A stretch of DNA of 41,624 nt from Lachnospiraceae bacterium MD308 (GCA_010206225.2 VIQU02000032.1:3833-45456); one strand, 5' to 3'. Shown: positions 33,239 through 41,476, counted from the first letter of the stretch. Made by a program: numbers and translations. The notes: generated by a model from the sequence alone, not told the origin.

Positions 33239-33279
33239 CAGGAAAGAAATGATCAAATAAGAAAAATGGAGAAGATGAC

Positions 33280-34410
33280 ATGGAAAAATCAAAAGTATTT
33301 TACACGGATTTCAGAGCGAAGTTAGGAGAGGGACTCCCGTCCAAATTTAAGAGACTGATTAAAGCGGCCGGCATTGAAGAACTTAATATGGAAAATAAAT
33401 TTGTAGCTATTAAGATGCATTTTGGGGAACTTGGCAATATCAGTTTCCTGCGTCCGAATTACGCGAAAGCAGTTGCAGATGTTGTAAAGGAACTGGGCGG
33501 CAAGCCATTCCTTACAGACTGCAATACGCTCTATCCGGGGAGCCGCAAGAATGCGTTGGAACATCTGTACTGTGCATGGGAGAATGGATTTACACCTATG
33601 ACGGTGGGATGTCCGATTCTGATTGGAGACGGCCTTAAGGGAACAGATGACGTTGAAGTACCGGTTCAGGGCGGAGAATACATAGAGAAGGCCAAAATTG
33701 GCCGTGCGGTTATGGATGCGGATGTATTCTTAAGTCTTTCCCATTTTAAGGGACATGAGATGACGGGGTTTGGAGGCACGATTAAAAATATCGGTATGGG
33801 CTGCGGTTCCCGCGCCGGAAAGAAGGAACAGCACAGCAACGGAAAACCGACAATTAATCCAGAAGTTTGCCGGGGGTGCCGCCTGTGCATGAGAGAGTGT
33901 GCCAATAATGGTCTCATGTTTGACGAGGAGAAAAGGAAAATGACTGTGAACAGTGAGAATTGCGTGGGCTGCGGACGCTGTATCGGAGCGTGTAATTTTG
34001 ATGCTGTTTCATTTGAGGAAGATGCGGCTACTAAGGTATTGAACTGCCGTATGGCGGAGTACACGAAAGCGGTAGTGGACGGCCGGCCTCAGTTTCATAT
34101 GTCATTGATTGTGGATGTATCTCCGAATTGTGACTGCCACGCAGAAAATGATGCTCCGATCCTGCCGAATATCGGGATGTTCGCTTCATTTGATCCGCTG
34201 GCGCTTGATCAGGCGTGTGTAGATGCCTGTCTTAAGGCGGAACCTTTGCCGAACAGTCAGCTTACAGATAATATGAAGCGGGCGGATTTCTGCGACCATC
34301 ATGATCATTTTGAAAATACAACTGTGAATTCTGAATATAAAACCTGCCTTGCCCATGCAGAAAAGATCGGGCTTGGGAGCAGGGAATATGAACTTATTAC
34401 AATTAAGTAG
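33280..34410 (+). CDS. DUF362 domain protein with two [4Fe-4S] ferredoxin motifs
   Basis: This 376-residue protein has an N-terminal DUF362 domain (PF04015; e.g. VAIKMHFGELGNISFLRPNYAKAV, GKPFLTDCNTLYPGSRKNA, LSLSHFKGHEMTGFGGTIKNIGMGC). A bacterial ferredoxin domain follows at ~190-250 with two CxxCxxCxxxC clusters (CRGCRLCMREC and CVGCGRCIGAC). Such proteins are probable electron carriers or parts of redox enzymes; their substrates are unknown. It starts 41 bp after the cysteine desulfidase gene and 10 bp before a lipoprotein gene. It may supply or take electrons for the iron-sulfur enzyme upstream, which is speculation. Confidence 0.9.
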   Translation: MEKSKVFYTDFRAKLGEGLPSKFKRLIKAAGIEELNMENKFVAIKMHFGELGNISFLRPNYAKAVADVVKELGGKPFLTDCNTLYPGSRKNALEHLYCAWENGFTPMTVGCPILIGDGLKGTDDVEVPVQGGEYIEKAKIGRAVMDADVFLSLSHFKGHEMTGFGGTIKNIGMGCGSRAGKKEQHSNGKPTINPEVCRGCRLCMRECANNGLMFDEEKRKMTVNSENCVGCGRCIGACNFDAVSFEEDAATKVLNCRMAEYTKAVVDGRPQFHMSLIVDVSPNCDCHAENDAPILPNIGMFASFDPLALDQACVDACLKAEPLPNSQLTDNMKRADFCDHHDHFENTTVNSEYKTCLAHAEKIGLGSREYELITIK

Positions 34411-34420
34411 GGTGAGTAAA

Positions 34421-35233
34421 ATGAGAATTATAAAAATGTTGGTGCTATCGCTTATCTGCCTGACGTTATGCTTTGGATGCGGAAAAAAGGGAGATGAAAA
34501 GCCGGCAAAGGCTCAGGAGGAAGAAGTGAAAGAAGAGGCGAAAGATGCCGCAGACGGCGCGGCCGAACCGGATTCACGTACACATAATGCAATTATCGCC
34601 GAAGCGATGGAAAAGACATCGAAGCTTGCTTCGTTTGAGACAGTTACAGAAGGTAGTCTTAAGCTTGGCGGAAAGACTATCAAAGGGGAGTTTTTTATGA
34701 CTTCCCGGATTCAAGTTGTTCAGGGAGAGGACAGACAGAATCTCGAGATGTCGATGGAGACGGAGATAAATCCGGGGAAGGTAGTTTCTAAGGCGTATTA
34801 TAAGGATGGATGGTATTATACAGATGACGGGAAGCGTAAGGATAAGCAGAAAAAACTGCCGGAGGAAGTTCTTGGAATCATAACAGATATCACAAATATG
34901 GTAATAGATGCTTCGGATAAGATTGAGAATATCAGCGTGAAAGAGAACGGTGCGGATAAGATTTATTCGTACGAATTGCCGTCTTATGTTGCTGAGGATT
35001 ATATTGCTAAACTGATGACAGAGATGGGAGCAGAAGATACGCTTCTTGAAGATGCGTCTGCGGATGTAGAGAACTTAAAGCTTACAAGTACGGTAAATGC
35101 AAAAGGAATTCTTGTACGGCAGGAGATTTCGATCGCAGGAAATCTGAAAAAGGCAATCGTGTCAGTACCTGTGAAGGCGCAGATTACAGCAGAATTTGCA
35201 GAGACTGATAAGAAAGAAATTTTAGATCAATAA
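34421..35233 (+). CDS. Secreted lipoprotein, LolA/LppX-like fold suspected
   Basis: This 270-residue protein starts at the ATG of MRIIKML (an upstream in-frame ATG at 34349 lies inside the DUF362 gene and is rejected). The signal peptide ends in the lipobox LCFGC, with acylated Cys at about residue 20. A charged linker follows (~22-50), then a ~200-residue domain with alternating beta strands (SKLASFETVTEGSLKLGGK, GKVVSKAYYKDGWYYTDDG, LTSTVNAKGILVRQEISIAG). This arrangement resembles DUF6612-type clostridial lipoproteins with a LolA/LppX-like half-barrel; that is pattern recognition only. It lies 10 bp after the DUF362 gene and ends with a terminator. Function unknown. Confidence 0.7.
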   Translation: MRIIKMLVLSLICLTLCFGCGKKGDEKPAKAQEEEVKEEAKDAADGAAEPDSRTHNAIIAEAMEKTSKLASFETVTEGSLKLGGKTIKGEFFMTSRIQVVQGEDRQNLEMSMETEINPGKVVSKAYYKDGWYYTDDGKRKDKQKKLPEEVLGIITDITNMVIDASDKIENISVKENGADKIYSYELPSYVAEDYIAKLMTEMGAEDTLLEDASADVENLKLTSTVNAKGILVRQEISIAGNLKKAIVSVPVKAQITAEFAETDKKEILDQ

Positions 35234-35238
35234 AAATG

Positions 35239-35285
35239 AAGCTGCCGCCTGACGAATATCTATTCGTTAAAGCGGCAGCTTTCTT
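35239..35285 (+). terminator. Terminator after the lipoprotein gene
   Basis: AAGCTGCCGC (35239-35248) pairs with GCGGCAGCTT (35272-35281), with a nested ACGAAT / ATTCGT stem inside, then a TTCTT tail. It may also serve the convergent glyoxalase gene. Confidence 0.82.
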
Positions 35286-35349
35286 AAGAGCATATTGCTC
35301 CGTTGAAACTAGCCCGCGTGTCAGAACATACTACAACAGTTCATGTGAA

Positions 35350-35715
35350 TTATGCCTGACAGATTTCTGTCCAATAGCCGTCCGGATCATTGATAAAATA
35401 TACACCCATCTCAATATTTTCAAAGCATACGCATCCCATCTCTTTATGATGAGCAAGAGCGGCTTCCATATCATCTACGTTCATAGCGAGATGGAACTCG
35501 TTGTCCCCAAGGTCGTAAGGTCTGTCCATATCGCGAAGCCATGTGAGTTCCAGCAGATGCGGAGTCGTTCCGTCGCCCATAAAGACCAGCTTAAAACTCC
35601 CGTCTTCGGCTTCTTTTTCTCTGGAAACAGTAAGACCGAGCGCTTCTTTGTAGAATGCAACAGATCTTTCTAAGTCAGAGACATTGATGTTATTGTGGTA
35701 AAATGTGAATTTCAT
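35350..35715 (-). CDS. VOC-superfamily protein, glyoxalase I-like
   Basis: This 121-residue vicinal-oxygen-chelate protein is close in pattern to lactoylglutathione lyase (GloA), which detoxifies methylglyoxal thiol adducts. The four metal-ligand positions are filled: H7 (FYHNNINV), E56 (HLLELTW), H75 (EFHLAMNV) and E117 (DGYWTEI). The two beta-alpha-beta-beta-beta halves are complete. GGAGGAG lies upstream on the minus strand. It is a single gene converging with the lipoprotein gene and divergent from tsaE. Clostridia lack glutathione, so the true substrate may be another thiol adduct. Confidence 0.87.
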   Translation of the reverse strand: MKFTFYHNNINVSDLERSVAFYKEALGLTVSREKEAEDGSFKLVFMGDGTTPHLLELTWLRDMDRPYDLGDNEFHLAMNVDDMEAALAHHKEMGCVCFENIEMGVYFINDPDGYWTEICQA

Positions 35716-35746
35716 AAATTAACTCCTCCTGTTAACCGTCTTCATA

Positions 35747-35775
35747 TTGACTATTTTCTGATTCAAGTATATCAT
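35747..35775 (+). promoter_or_regulatory. Promoter of the tsaE-tsaB-rimI operon
   Basis: TTGACT (35747-35752) and TATCAT (35770-35775) have a 17-bp spacer, about 60 bp upstream of the tsaE ATG, in the divergent region shared with the glyoxalase-like gene. Confidence 0.6.
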
Positions 35776-35833
35776 ATCTTTACAAGATAAACAGTAGTGA
35801 TTTTGGAATGAATCATAGACAGGAAGGTCTACT

Positions 35834-36259
35834 ATGGTAATAGAAACCAGTAATGAAACAGAAACCTACAGCTTTGGATACAGGCTGGGAGAGAAAGCAA
35901 AACCCGGACAGGTGTTTACACTGATCGGTGATCTGGGAGTCGGTAAGACCGTGTTTACGAAGGGACTGGCGGCAGGACTCGGAGTGGAGGAGCCGGTAAG
36001 CAGCCCGACATTTACAATTGTACAGATATATGAGGAAGGGCGGCTGCCCTTCTATCATTTTGATGTTTACCGCATCGGTGATGTGGAAGAGATGGACGAG
36101 ATTGGATATGAGGATTATATTTACAGAGACGGTGTCAGCCTGATTGAGTGGGCGAATCTGATTGAGGAGATTTTGCCGGAGCATTATACGGAAGTGAAGA
36201 TTGAGAAGGATTTGGAAAAGGGATTCGATTATCGGAGGATAGAGCTATGCGAATATTAG
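35834..36259 (+). CDS. tsaE: tRNA t6A37 biosynthesis ATPase TsaE
   Basis: This 141-residue P-loop protein is needed for threonylcarbamoyladenosine (t6A) at position 37 of ANN-decoding tRNAs. It has the Walker A GDLGVGKTVFTKGLAAGLG (~residues 35-53), then SSPTFTIVQIYEEG and FYHFDVYRIGDVEEMDEIGYEDY (Walker B region). It acts with TsaB and TsaD, encoded just downstream, to turn over the complex. Its end overlaps tsaB by 13 bp, indicating coupled translation. AGGAAGG precedes the ATG. Confidence 0.95.
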   Translation: MVIETSNETETYSFGYRLGEKAKPGQVFTLIGDLGVGKTVFTKGLAAGLGVEEPVSSPTFTIVQIYEEGRLPFYHFDVYRIGDVEEMDEIGYEDYIYRDGVSLIEWANLIEEILPEHYTEVKIEKDLEKGFDYRRIELCEY

Positions 36260-37017
36260 CGTTAGACAGTTCGGGACTGGTAGCCAGCGTGGCAGTTGCA
36301 GAGGAGGATGGAAAAGAAGAGCAGCTTATAGCTGAATATACCGTGAACTATAAAAAAACGCATTCTCAGACGTTGCTTCCTATGCTGGATGAAGTGGCGA
36401 AGATGACAGAGCTGGATATGGAATCTATCGATGCGATTGCGGTGGCGGCGGGACCAGGTTCGTTTACCGGACTTCGGATTGGTTCGGCGACGGCAAAGGG
36501 GCTGGGACTTGCGCTTAATAAGCCGCTTATTGCAGTGCCGACGCTCGAAGGACTCGCCTATAATCTCTGCGGCACAGAGGCTGTTGTCTGCCCGATCATG
36601 GATGCAAGGCGGGGGCAGGTATATACTGGTATTTATGAGTTTCAGGGAAATGAACTGATCACGTTGGAAGGACAGATGGCGCTAGCGATAGAAGAGCTTG
36701 GGCAAAAACTCCTTGAGTATGATCAAAGAATCATGTTTCTTGGGGATGGCGTGCCGGTATTTAGAGAAATCCTAACAGATCGGCTTCTTGCGGGGAAGGA
36801 TATTTGTTTTGCACCGTGTAATATGAACCGTCAGAGAGCGGCATCTGTGGCAGCGCTTGGAATCCGGTATTACAGAGACGGTAAGTTTGAGAGCGCTGCA
36901 GAACATGAGCCGGATTATCTGCGGGTATCGCAGGCAGAGCGGGAGCGAAGAGAGCGTCAAAGGCAATTGCAGGATGAGGCATCATATTCACGAAACGGCA
37001 GATGCGAGATGAGCTAA
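36247..37017 (+). CDS. tsaB: tRNA t6A37 threonylcarbamoyltransferase subunit TsaB
   Basis: This 256-residue ASKHA-fold pseudo-paralogue of TsaD scaffolds the t6A synthase. It shows MRILALDSSGLVASVAVAEE at the start, HSQTLLPMLDEV (~40), and AVAAGPGSFTGLRIGSATAKGLGLA (~65-89). The C-terminal ~30 residues are highly charged. It overlaps tsaE by 13 bp and is followed 10 bp later by rimI, the order seen in many Bacillota. Confidence 0.95.
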   Translation: MRILALDSSGLVASVAVAEEDGKEEQLIAEYTVNYKKTHSQTLLPMLDEVAKMTELDMESIDAIAVAAGPGSFTGLRIGSATAKGLGLALNKPLIAVPTLEGLAYNLCGTEAVVCPIMDARRGQVYTGIYEFQGNELITLEGQMALAIEELGQKLLEYDQRIMFLGDGVPVFREILTDRLLAGKDICFAPCNMNRQRAASVAALGIRYYRDGKFESAAEHEPDYLRVSQAERERRERQRQLQDEASYSRNGRCEMS

Positions 37018-37027
37018 GGTATCGGAT

Positions 37028-37468
37028 ATGGATGTAAGAATGATTGAAAAAAGGGATATTGAGCAGGTCCACGAGATTGAAAAAAACTGTTTTTCTGATG
37101 CATGGAGTATTACCGGAATTCAGGAAAGTCTGGATCAGAACCATACGGTACTGCTTGGCGCATGGCTGGATAGAAAGCTGTCAGGCTATGTCATTGCTTA
37201 TCTTTCTATAGATGATTGTGAGATTGCCAGAATTGCGGTGGATGGGACATGCAGAAGGAAGGGGGTTGCCTTAAAGCTTCTTGAGGAACTTAAAAATGTC
37301 TGCCTGAAAAGACAAGTTGAGAGGATCATGTTGGATGTCCGAAGCAGCAATGAGGCGGCGGTCAGTCTTTACGGCAAATTTGGATTTACACAGGATGGTA
37401 TCAGGAAGAATTTTTATGTCAGACCGACGGAGGATGCGGTTTTGATGAGTTTTATCATTGGAAAATAA
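37028..37468 (+). CDS. rimI: Ribosomal protein S18-alanine N-acetyltransferase RimI
   Basis: This 146-residue GNAT acetyltransferase shows the pattern VHEIEKNCFSDAWS (~residues 15-28), the acetyl-CoA site IARIAVDGTCRRKGVALKLLEEL (~64-86) and LDVRSSNEAAVSLYGKFGF (~102-120). These match RimI, which acetylates the N terminus of ribosomal protein S18. The gene is commonly beside tsaB, as here with a 10-bp gap. It probably ends the tsaE-tsaB-rimI transcript, since a new promoter follows at 37495. Confidence 0.93.
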   Translation: MDVRMIEKRDIEQVHEIEKNCFSDAWSITGIQESLDQNHTVLLGAWLDRKLSGYVIAYLSIDDCEIARIAVDGTCRRKGVALKLLEELKNVCLKRQVERIMLDVRSSNEAAVSLYGKFGFTQDGIRKNFYVRPTEDAVLMSFIIGK

Positions 37469-37494
37469 CTGGCAGATGTGACAGTGCTTCCCAC

Positions 37495-37523
37495 TTGGAA
37501 ATCATTCGATGGTTTTATATAAT
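37495..37523 (+). promoter_or_regulatory. Promoter before the small zinc-ribbon gene
   Basis: TTGGAA (37495-37500) and a perfect TATAAT (37518-37523) are 17 bp apart, giving a 5' leader of about 105 bases before the ATG at 37637. Confidence 0.6.
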
Positions 37524-37570
37524 GTAGGCGTAACAGCAAGAAGAAAGATATATTTCAAAAAAAGATACCC

Positions 37571-37625
37571 AAGGGCATTCCATTATGGCCGTTCGGCCGT
37601 TAAAAAAGGGTATGGAATATGCACA
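37571..37625 (+). promoter_or_regulatory. Structured leader of the zinc-ribbon gene
   Basis: Within the ~105-nt leader, GCATTCCAT (about 37574-37582) can pair with ATGGAATATGC (about 37612-37622) around a nested GGCCG / CGGCC hairpin. A long-range stem this close to the RBS (AGGAGG, 37624-37629) suggests control of translation or binding of a ligand or protein. I cannot match it to a known riboswitch. Confidence 0.35.
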
Positions 37626-37636
37626 GGAGGAATTGT

Positions 37637-37876
37637 ATGCGCCAATATAGAAACAATACAAAAGAAGTACAGGAAATCAGCAAGATTATCTGCAACAAAT
37701 GCGGAAAAGAGATTCCGGTTGCAGGAGGGGTTCCGTCAGAGGACATGCTGGAAGTAGAAAAACGGTGGGGATATTTCTCCGCAAAGGATAACCGAAAAGA
37801 CCGTTTTGAGCTTTGCGAGCAGTGTTATGATGAGTTGATAGGAAGCTTTCTTGTCCCGGTTGAAACGGAAGGATAG
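37637..37876 (+). CDS. Small two-CxxC zinc-ribbon protein, function unknown
   Basis: This 79-residue protein starts at the ATG 7 bp after AGGAGG (an in-frame ATG at 37619 precedes that RBS and is rejected). Four cysteines are arranged as two CxxC knuckles, ICNKCGKEI (~residues 19-27) and ELCEQCYDEL (~58-67), which should bind one zinc. Between them lies a conserved-looking VEKRWGYFSAKDNRKDRFEL. It has its own promoter and a structured leader inside a tRNA-modification cluster. I do not recognise a named family. A role in tRNA or ribosome metabolism is suggested by context only. Confidence 0.7.
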   Translation: MRQYRNNTKEVQEISKIICNKCGKEIPVAGGVPSEDMLEVEKRWGYFSAKDNRKDRFELCEQCYDELIGSFLVPVETEG

Positions 37877-37907
37877 CTGCAGAAAAGCAGCAGTAAAGAG
37901 GTAGAAG

Positions 37908-38816
37908 ATGTTAGATGTATGTTTGTTAGGAACTGGTGGGATGATGCCGCTGCCGTACCGGTGGCTCACATCATTTATGGTAAGATATAATGGAAGCAGT
38001 CTGTTGATCGATTGCGGCGAGGGGACACAGATTGCCATCAAGGAAAAAGGATGGAGCTTTAAGCCGATTGATGTAATCTGTTTTACTCATTATCATGGCG
38101 ATCATATCAGCGGGCTTCCGGGACTGCTTCTCACGATGGGAAATGCAGACAGGACGAAGCCGCTGACGCTGATCGGGCCGAAGGGCTTAAGGCGGGTAGT
38201 TGACTGCCTGAGGGTGATAGCGCCGGAGCTTCCTTTTTCCATACAATATATAGAGATTACTGAGCCGGAGCAGACATTCGAGATCAATGGTTATCGACTG
38301 AAGGCATTTCGTGTGAATCACAATGTTATCTGTTATGGATATACGGTTGAGATAGACCGGGCGGGCAAATTTGACGTAGAGCGTGCGAATGAAGCGCAGA
38401 TTCCGCAGAAATTCTGGGGGATTCTTCAAAAAGGCGAGACGGTGGAAGCAGATGGCAATATCTACACCCCTGATATGGTGCTTGGTCCTGCCAGAAAAGG
38501 GATTAAAGTAACTTATTGTACAGATACAAGACCAACGGATTCGATCAGAAGCAATGCGGCCGGAGCAGATCTGTTTGTCTGTGAGGGCATGTACGGTGAG
38601 AAGGACAAGCAGAAGAAAGCACGGGAATACAAGCATATGACATTTTATGAGGCGGCGCAGCTTGCAAAAGAGGCTGATGTGAGAGAGATGTGGCTGACAC
38701 ATTACAGCCCGTCGCTTAATCACCCGGAGGAATATATGGATGAGGTTCGGAGGATATTTCCAAGAGCCGTTGCGGCCAGAGATAAGCGGTCGGCGGAGCT
38801 TGTTTTTGAAGACTGA
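37908..38816 (+). CDS. rnz: Ribonuclease Z
   Basis: This 302-residue metallo-beta-lactamase-fold nuclease trims the 3' trailers of tRNA precursors that lack an encoded CCA. It shows the start LDVCLLGTGGMMPLP, the metal motif THYHGDH (H61, H63, D65, H66), further ligands in FRVNHNVICYGY, YCTDTRPT and LTHYSPS, and the long flexible arm (~150-200) typical of RNase Z. All three tRNA genes in this window lack encoded CCA and would need this enzyme. It follows the zinc-ribbon gene by 31 bp. Confidence 0.95.
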   Translation: MLDVCLLGTGGMMPLPYRWLTSFMVRYNGSSLLIDCGEGTQIAIKEKGWSFKPIDVICFTHYHGDHISGLPGLLLTMGNADRTKPLTLIGPKGLRRVVDCLRVIAPELPFSIQYIEITEPEQTFEINGYRLKAFRVNHNVICYGYTVEIDRAGKFDVERANEAQIPQKFWGILQKGETVEADGNIYTPDMVLGPARKGIKVTYCTDTRPTDSIRSNAAGADLFVCEGMYGEKDKQKKAREYKHMTFYEAAQLAKEADVREMWLTHYSPSLNHPEEYMDEVRRIFPRAVAARDKRSAELVFED

Positions 38817-38855
38817 TTATTGCAGTTCGCTGTAATGAGAGTATAGAGGTATTGT

Positions 38856-39893
38856 ATGATGGAAGAGCAAAAAGATGTTTTAATACTTGCGATTGAAAGT
38901 TCCTGTGATGAGACGGCGGCAGCGGTCGTGAAGAACGGAAGAATCGTGCTTTCAAATGTGATTTCTTCTCAGATAGCGCTTCATACTTTATACGGAGGAG
39001 TAGTGCCAGAGATTGCATCGAGAAAGCATATTGAAAAAATAAATCAGGTCATTGAAGCGGCGCTTTCCGAGGCGGAGGTGACGCTTTCGGACATTGATGC
39101 CATCGGCGTCACGTATGGGCCGGGGCTTGTTGGGGCGCTGCTTGTGGGCGTGGCAGAGGCGAAAGCGATTGCATATGCGGCAAAGAAGCCGCTTGTCGGA
39201 GTGCATCATATAGAAGGACATATTGCGGCAAATTTTATTGAACATTCGGATCTTAAGCCGCCCTTCCTTTCGCTGGTCGTATCCGGAGGGCATACGCATC
39301 TGGTGCGTGTGAAGGATTACGGGAAGTTTGATATTATTGGGCGGACAAGAGATGACGCGGCCGGAGAAGCGTTTGACAAGGTGGCGAGAGCCATCGGGCT
39401 GGGATATCCGGGAGGACCCAAGATTGATAAAGCGTCAAAGGAAGGAAACCCGGAAGCGATCGTCTTTCCGCGGGCACATGTAGAAGATGCGCCGTATGAT
39501 TTCAGTTTCAGCGGGGTGAAGTCGGCGGTGCTTAATTATATCAATGGCTGCAGGATGAAAGAGGAGGAATACAGTCAGGCGGATATTGCGGCTTCCTTTC
39601 AGAAAGCAGTGACAGATGTTCTTGTTTCAAATGCGATGCATGCGGTGGCGGAATTCAGGGCGGATAAATTTGCCATTGCAGGAGGGGTTGCCTCTAACAG
39701 CGCGCTGCGCCAGACGCTGCGGTCAGCCTGCGAGAAACGTGGAGTGAAGCTGTATTGCCCGTCGCCGGTTTATTGTACTGATAATGCAGCGATGATAGGT
39801 GTTGCGGCTTATTATGAATATATTGCCGGTACACGGCATGGCTGGGATTTAAATGCGGTGCCGAATTTGAAGCTGGGAGCAAGATATGAGTAA
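38856..39893 (+). CDS. tsaD: tRNA N6-adenosine threonylcarbamoyltransferase TsaD
   Basis: This 345-residue protein is the catalytic subunit of the t6A synthase. ASKHA-fold motifs: [15 protein letters not shown] (~residues 11-25), the [20 protein letters not shown] strand-turn (~85-104), the iron-binding HHIEGH (H118 and H122), VSGGHTHL, and the C-terminal [10 protein letters not shown] and [14 protein letters not shown]. It works with TsaB and TsaE encoded 2-3 kb upstream. Its last codons overlap ispD by 8 bp. Confidence 0.97.
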   Translation: MMEEQKDVLILAIESSCDETAAAVVKNGRIVLSNVISSQIALHTLYGGVVPEIASRKHIEKINQVIEAALSEAEVTLSDIDAIGVTYGPGLVGALLVGVAEAKAIAYAAKKPLVGVHHIEGHIAANFIEHSDLKPPFLSLVVSGGHTHLVRVKDYGKFDIIGRTRDDAAGEAFDKVARAIGLGYPGGPKIDKASKEGNPEAIVFPRAHVEDAPYDFSFSGVKSAVLNYINGCRMKEEEYSQADIAASFQKAVTDVLVSNAMHAVAEFRADKFAIAGGVASNSALRQTLRSACEKRGVKLYCPSPVYCTDNAAMIGVAAYYEYIAGTRHGWDLNAVPNLKLGARYE

Positions 39894-40614
39894 ATCACAT
39901 AAAAAATGTACGGCGATTGTTCTTTCGGCGGGACAGGGGAAGCGTATGGGAACTTCCGTGCAGAAGCAGTACATTGAGATTTTTGGAAAGCCGATTATTT
40001 ATTATACATTGAAGACGTTTCAGAATTCGCAGATCATTGACAGTATTGTTCTTGTGGTGGGCGGCGGACAGGAGCAGTTTGCCAAAGAAGAGATTGTGGA
40101 AAAGTATCATTTTACAAAGGTAACGGCAATCGTAGCGGGTGGAGCCGAGCGGTACGATTCTGTATGGCAGGGATTAAAAGCGATCCGTGACGGAAAAGTA
40201 GAAGATACAGATGGCGACGGATATGTCTTTATCCATGACGGTGCGCGGATGTTCGTGGATGAAGCGACCTTAAAAAGAGGATACGAGACGGTTTTAAAAC
40301 ATCGCGCCTGCGTGGCGGGAATGCCGAGCAAGGATACGGTTAAGGTGGTGGATGAAGAAGGATTTGCGGTGCAGACGCCGCAGCGCAAATATGTTTGGAC
40401 AGTGCAGACACCGCAGATATTTGAAACTTCTTTGATTACGGAAGCATATTCTAAGCTTATGCGGGAACAATGTATTGATGTGACAGATGACGCTATGGTG
40501 GTAGAGCAGATGATGGAATTGCCGGTAAGATTGTTTGAAGCTTCCTATGAGAATATTAAGATTACAACGCCAGAGGATTTGGAAATTGCGGAAGGCTTTC
40601 TGAAAAAGGGCTGA
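39886..40614 (+). CDS. ispD: 2-C-methyl-D-erythritol 4-phosphate cytidylyltransferase
   Basis: This 242-residue nucleotidyltransferase makes CDP-methylerythritol in the MEP isoprenoid pathway. It shows the CTP-binding [33 protein letters not shown] (~residues 10-42), the [14 protein letters not shown] segment (~84-97), [12 protein letters not shown] (~113-124), and [12 protein letters not shown] and VTDDAMVVE. The MEP pathway use fits an anaerobic Bacillota. Related TarI enzymes use ribitol phosphate; IspD is preferred on motif pattern and on absence of teichoic acid genes nearby. The start overlaps tsaD by 8 bp. Confidence 0.9.
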   Translation: MSKSHKKCTAIVLSAGQGKRMGTSVQKQYIEIFGKPIIYYTLKTFQNSQIIDSIVLVVGGGQEQFAKEEIVEKYHFTKVTAIVAGGAERYDSVWQGLKAIRDGKVEDTDGDGYVFIHDGARMFVDEATLKRGYETVLKHRACVAGMPSKDTVKVVDEEGFAVQTPQRKYVWTVQTPQIFETSLITEAYSKLMREQCIDVTDDAMVVEQMMELPVRLFEASYENIKITTPEDLEIAEGFLKKG

Positions 40615-40710
40615 AAAATTTGGAAATTTAATATTGACGAGCATTTCTTTGTGTGATAGAATGCATATTGCTGAAGCGTAATGCCGGAGGCAGTAAGTTT
40701 ATATTAATAT

Positions 40711-40796
40711 GGAGAGGTATCGAAGTGGTCATAACGAGGCGGTCTTGAAAACCGTTTGTCCGCAAGGGCGCGTGGGTTCGAATCCCACCCTCTCCG
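40711..40796 (+). tRNA. tRNA-Ser (UGA)
   Basis: This 86-nt class II tRNA has acceptor GGAGAGG (40711-40717) paired with CCTCTCC (40789-40795). The anticodon loop CTTGAAA holds TGA, the variable arm is long, and the T arm is GTGGG-TTCGAAT-CCCAC. G is the discriminator; CCA is not encoded. Confidence 0.96.
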
Positions 40797-40813
40797 TTTA
40801 CATCGATTAGTTT

Positions 40814-40903
40814 GGAGAAGTACCCAAGCTGGCCGAAGGGGCTCCCCTGGAAAGGGAGTAGGTCGTTAATAGCGGCGCGAGGGTTCAAATCCCTCCTTCT
40901 CCG
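40814..40903 (+). tRNA. tRNA-Ser (GGA)
   Basis: This 90-nt class II tRNA has acceptor GGAGAAG and its complement at 40896-40902. The anticodon stem CTCCC / GGGAG surrounds CTGGAAA with anticodon GGA, followed by a long variable arm. CCA is not encoded. It sits 17 bp after tRNA-Ser(UGA) and is probably co-transcribed with it. Confidence 0.96.
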
Positions 40904-40917
40904 TTAATTAAATGTTG

Positions 40918-40948
40918 AAGAATCCGGAAAAGTATCCGGATTCTTTTT
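40918..40948 (+). terminator. Terminator after the tRNA-Ser pair
   Basis: AAGAATCCGGA (40918-40928) pairs perfectly with TCCGGATTCTT (40935-40945), followed by more T residues. Confidence 0.88.
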
Positions 40949-41074
40949 GAATTCGGGGAAGGAATTTTTGGATTATTAAGCTGATATTTTGTGTAAATTT
41001 AGAAAAGAAGACACAAAATATAGTATTAGAGGAAAAGGGTGTAAAAAAAGGGAGAAAAAGATAGAAAAAAGGTA

Positions 41075-41103
41075 TTGACAGGGAGGGGAAAAGCTGATAT
41101 TAT
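41075..41103 (+). promoter_or_regulatory. rRNA operon promoter P1
   Basis: A perfect TTGACA (41075-41080) and TATTAT (41098-41103) have a 17-bp spacer and are preceded by an A- and G-rich stretch like an UP element. Confidence 0.8.
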
Positions 41104-41210
41104 AAATTTCGCTGCGGCGGACGCAGCGGAATTCCCTGAAAACAAGGCATTGCAGCATACAGGCAATGGAGGTTAGAGGGGGAGGGAAGAAAAAAATATC
41201 AAAAAAGGTA

Positions 41211-41239
41211 TTGACAAAGAGATACTGATGTGATATTGT
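41211..41239 (+). promoter_or_regulatory. rRNA operon promoter P2
   Basis: A perfect TTGACA (41211-41216) and TATTGT (41234-41239) have a 17-bp spacer. It shares the block AAAAAAGGTATTGACA with P1, 136 bp upstream, so the two are likely a tandem duplication of one promoter. Confidence 0.8.
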
Positions 41240-41476
41240 TAATAAGCTGTCGCTGAGACAGAGAGAAGAGGACCTTGATAATTAAATAATAGACAACATC
41301 CCTGAAAATTCTAAAAGAGAATTATTCAGAACAAAGACATGAGAATGTCAACCTAGAAACAGTAAAGAACGGGAAAAGGAAGCTAGCAGTTTTCTTGAAC
41401 GGAATTGAACTTAAGCCCTGATGGAGACATCGGGGAGGGAATAAACGCAGAGGTTCGTGAGAGCGGGCCAAAGCAT

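Larger units (their letters stand above)
40949..41476 (+). other. rRNA operon leader region
   Basis: About 530 bp without a gene hold purine-rich DNA, the two tandem promoters, and a ~235-bp transcribed leader before 16S rRNA. I see no 5S gene and no convincing coding sequence here. Confidence 0.6.

Noticed and set aside
35236-35673. 145-residue + strand ORF overlapping the glyoxalase-like gene
   Set aside because: The opposite strand encodes a complete VOC protein with all four metal ligands and an RBS. The + ORF starts inside a terminator.
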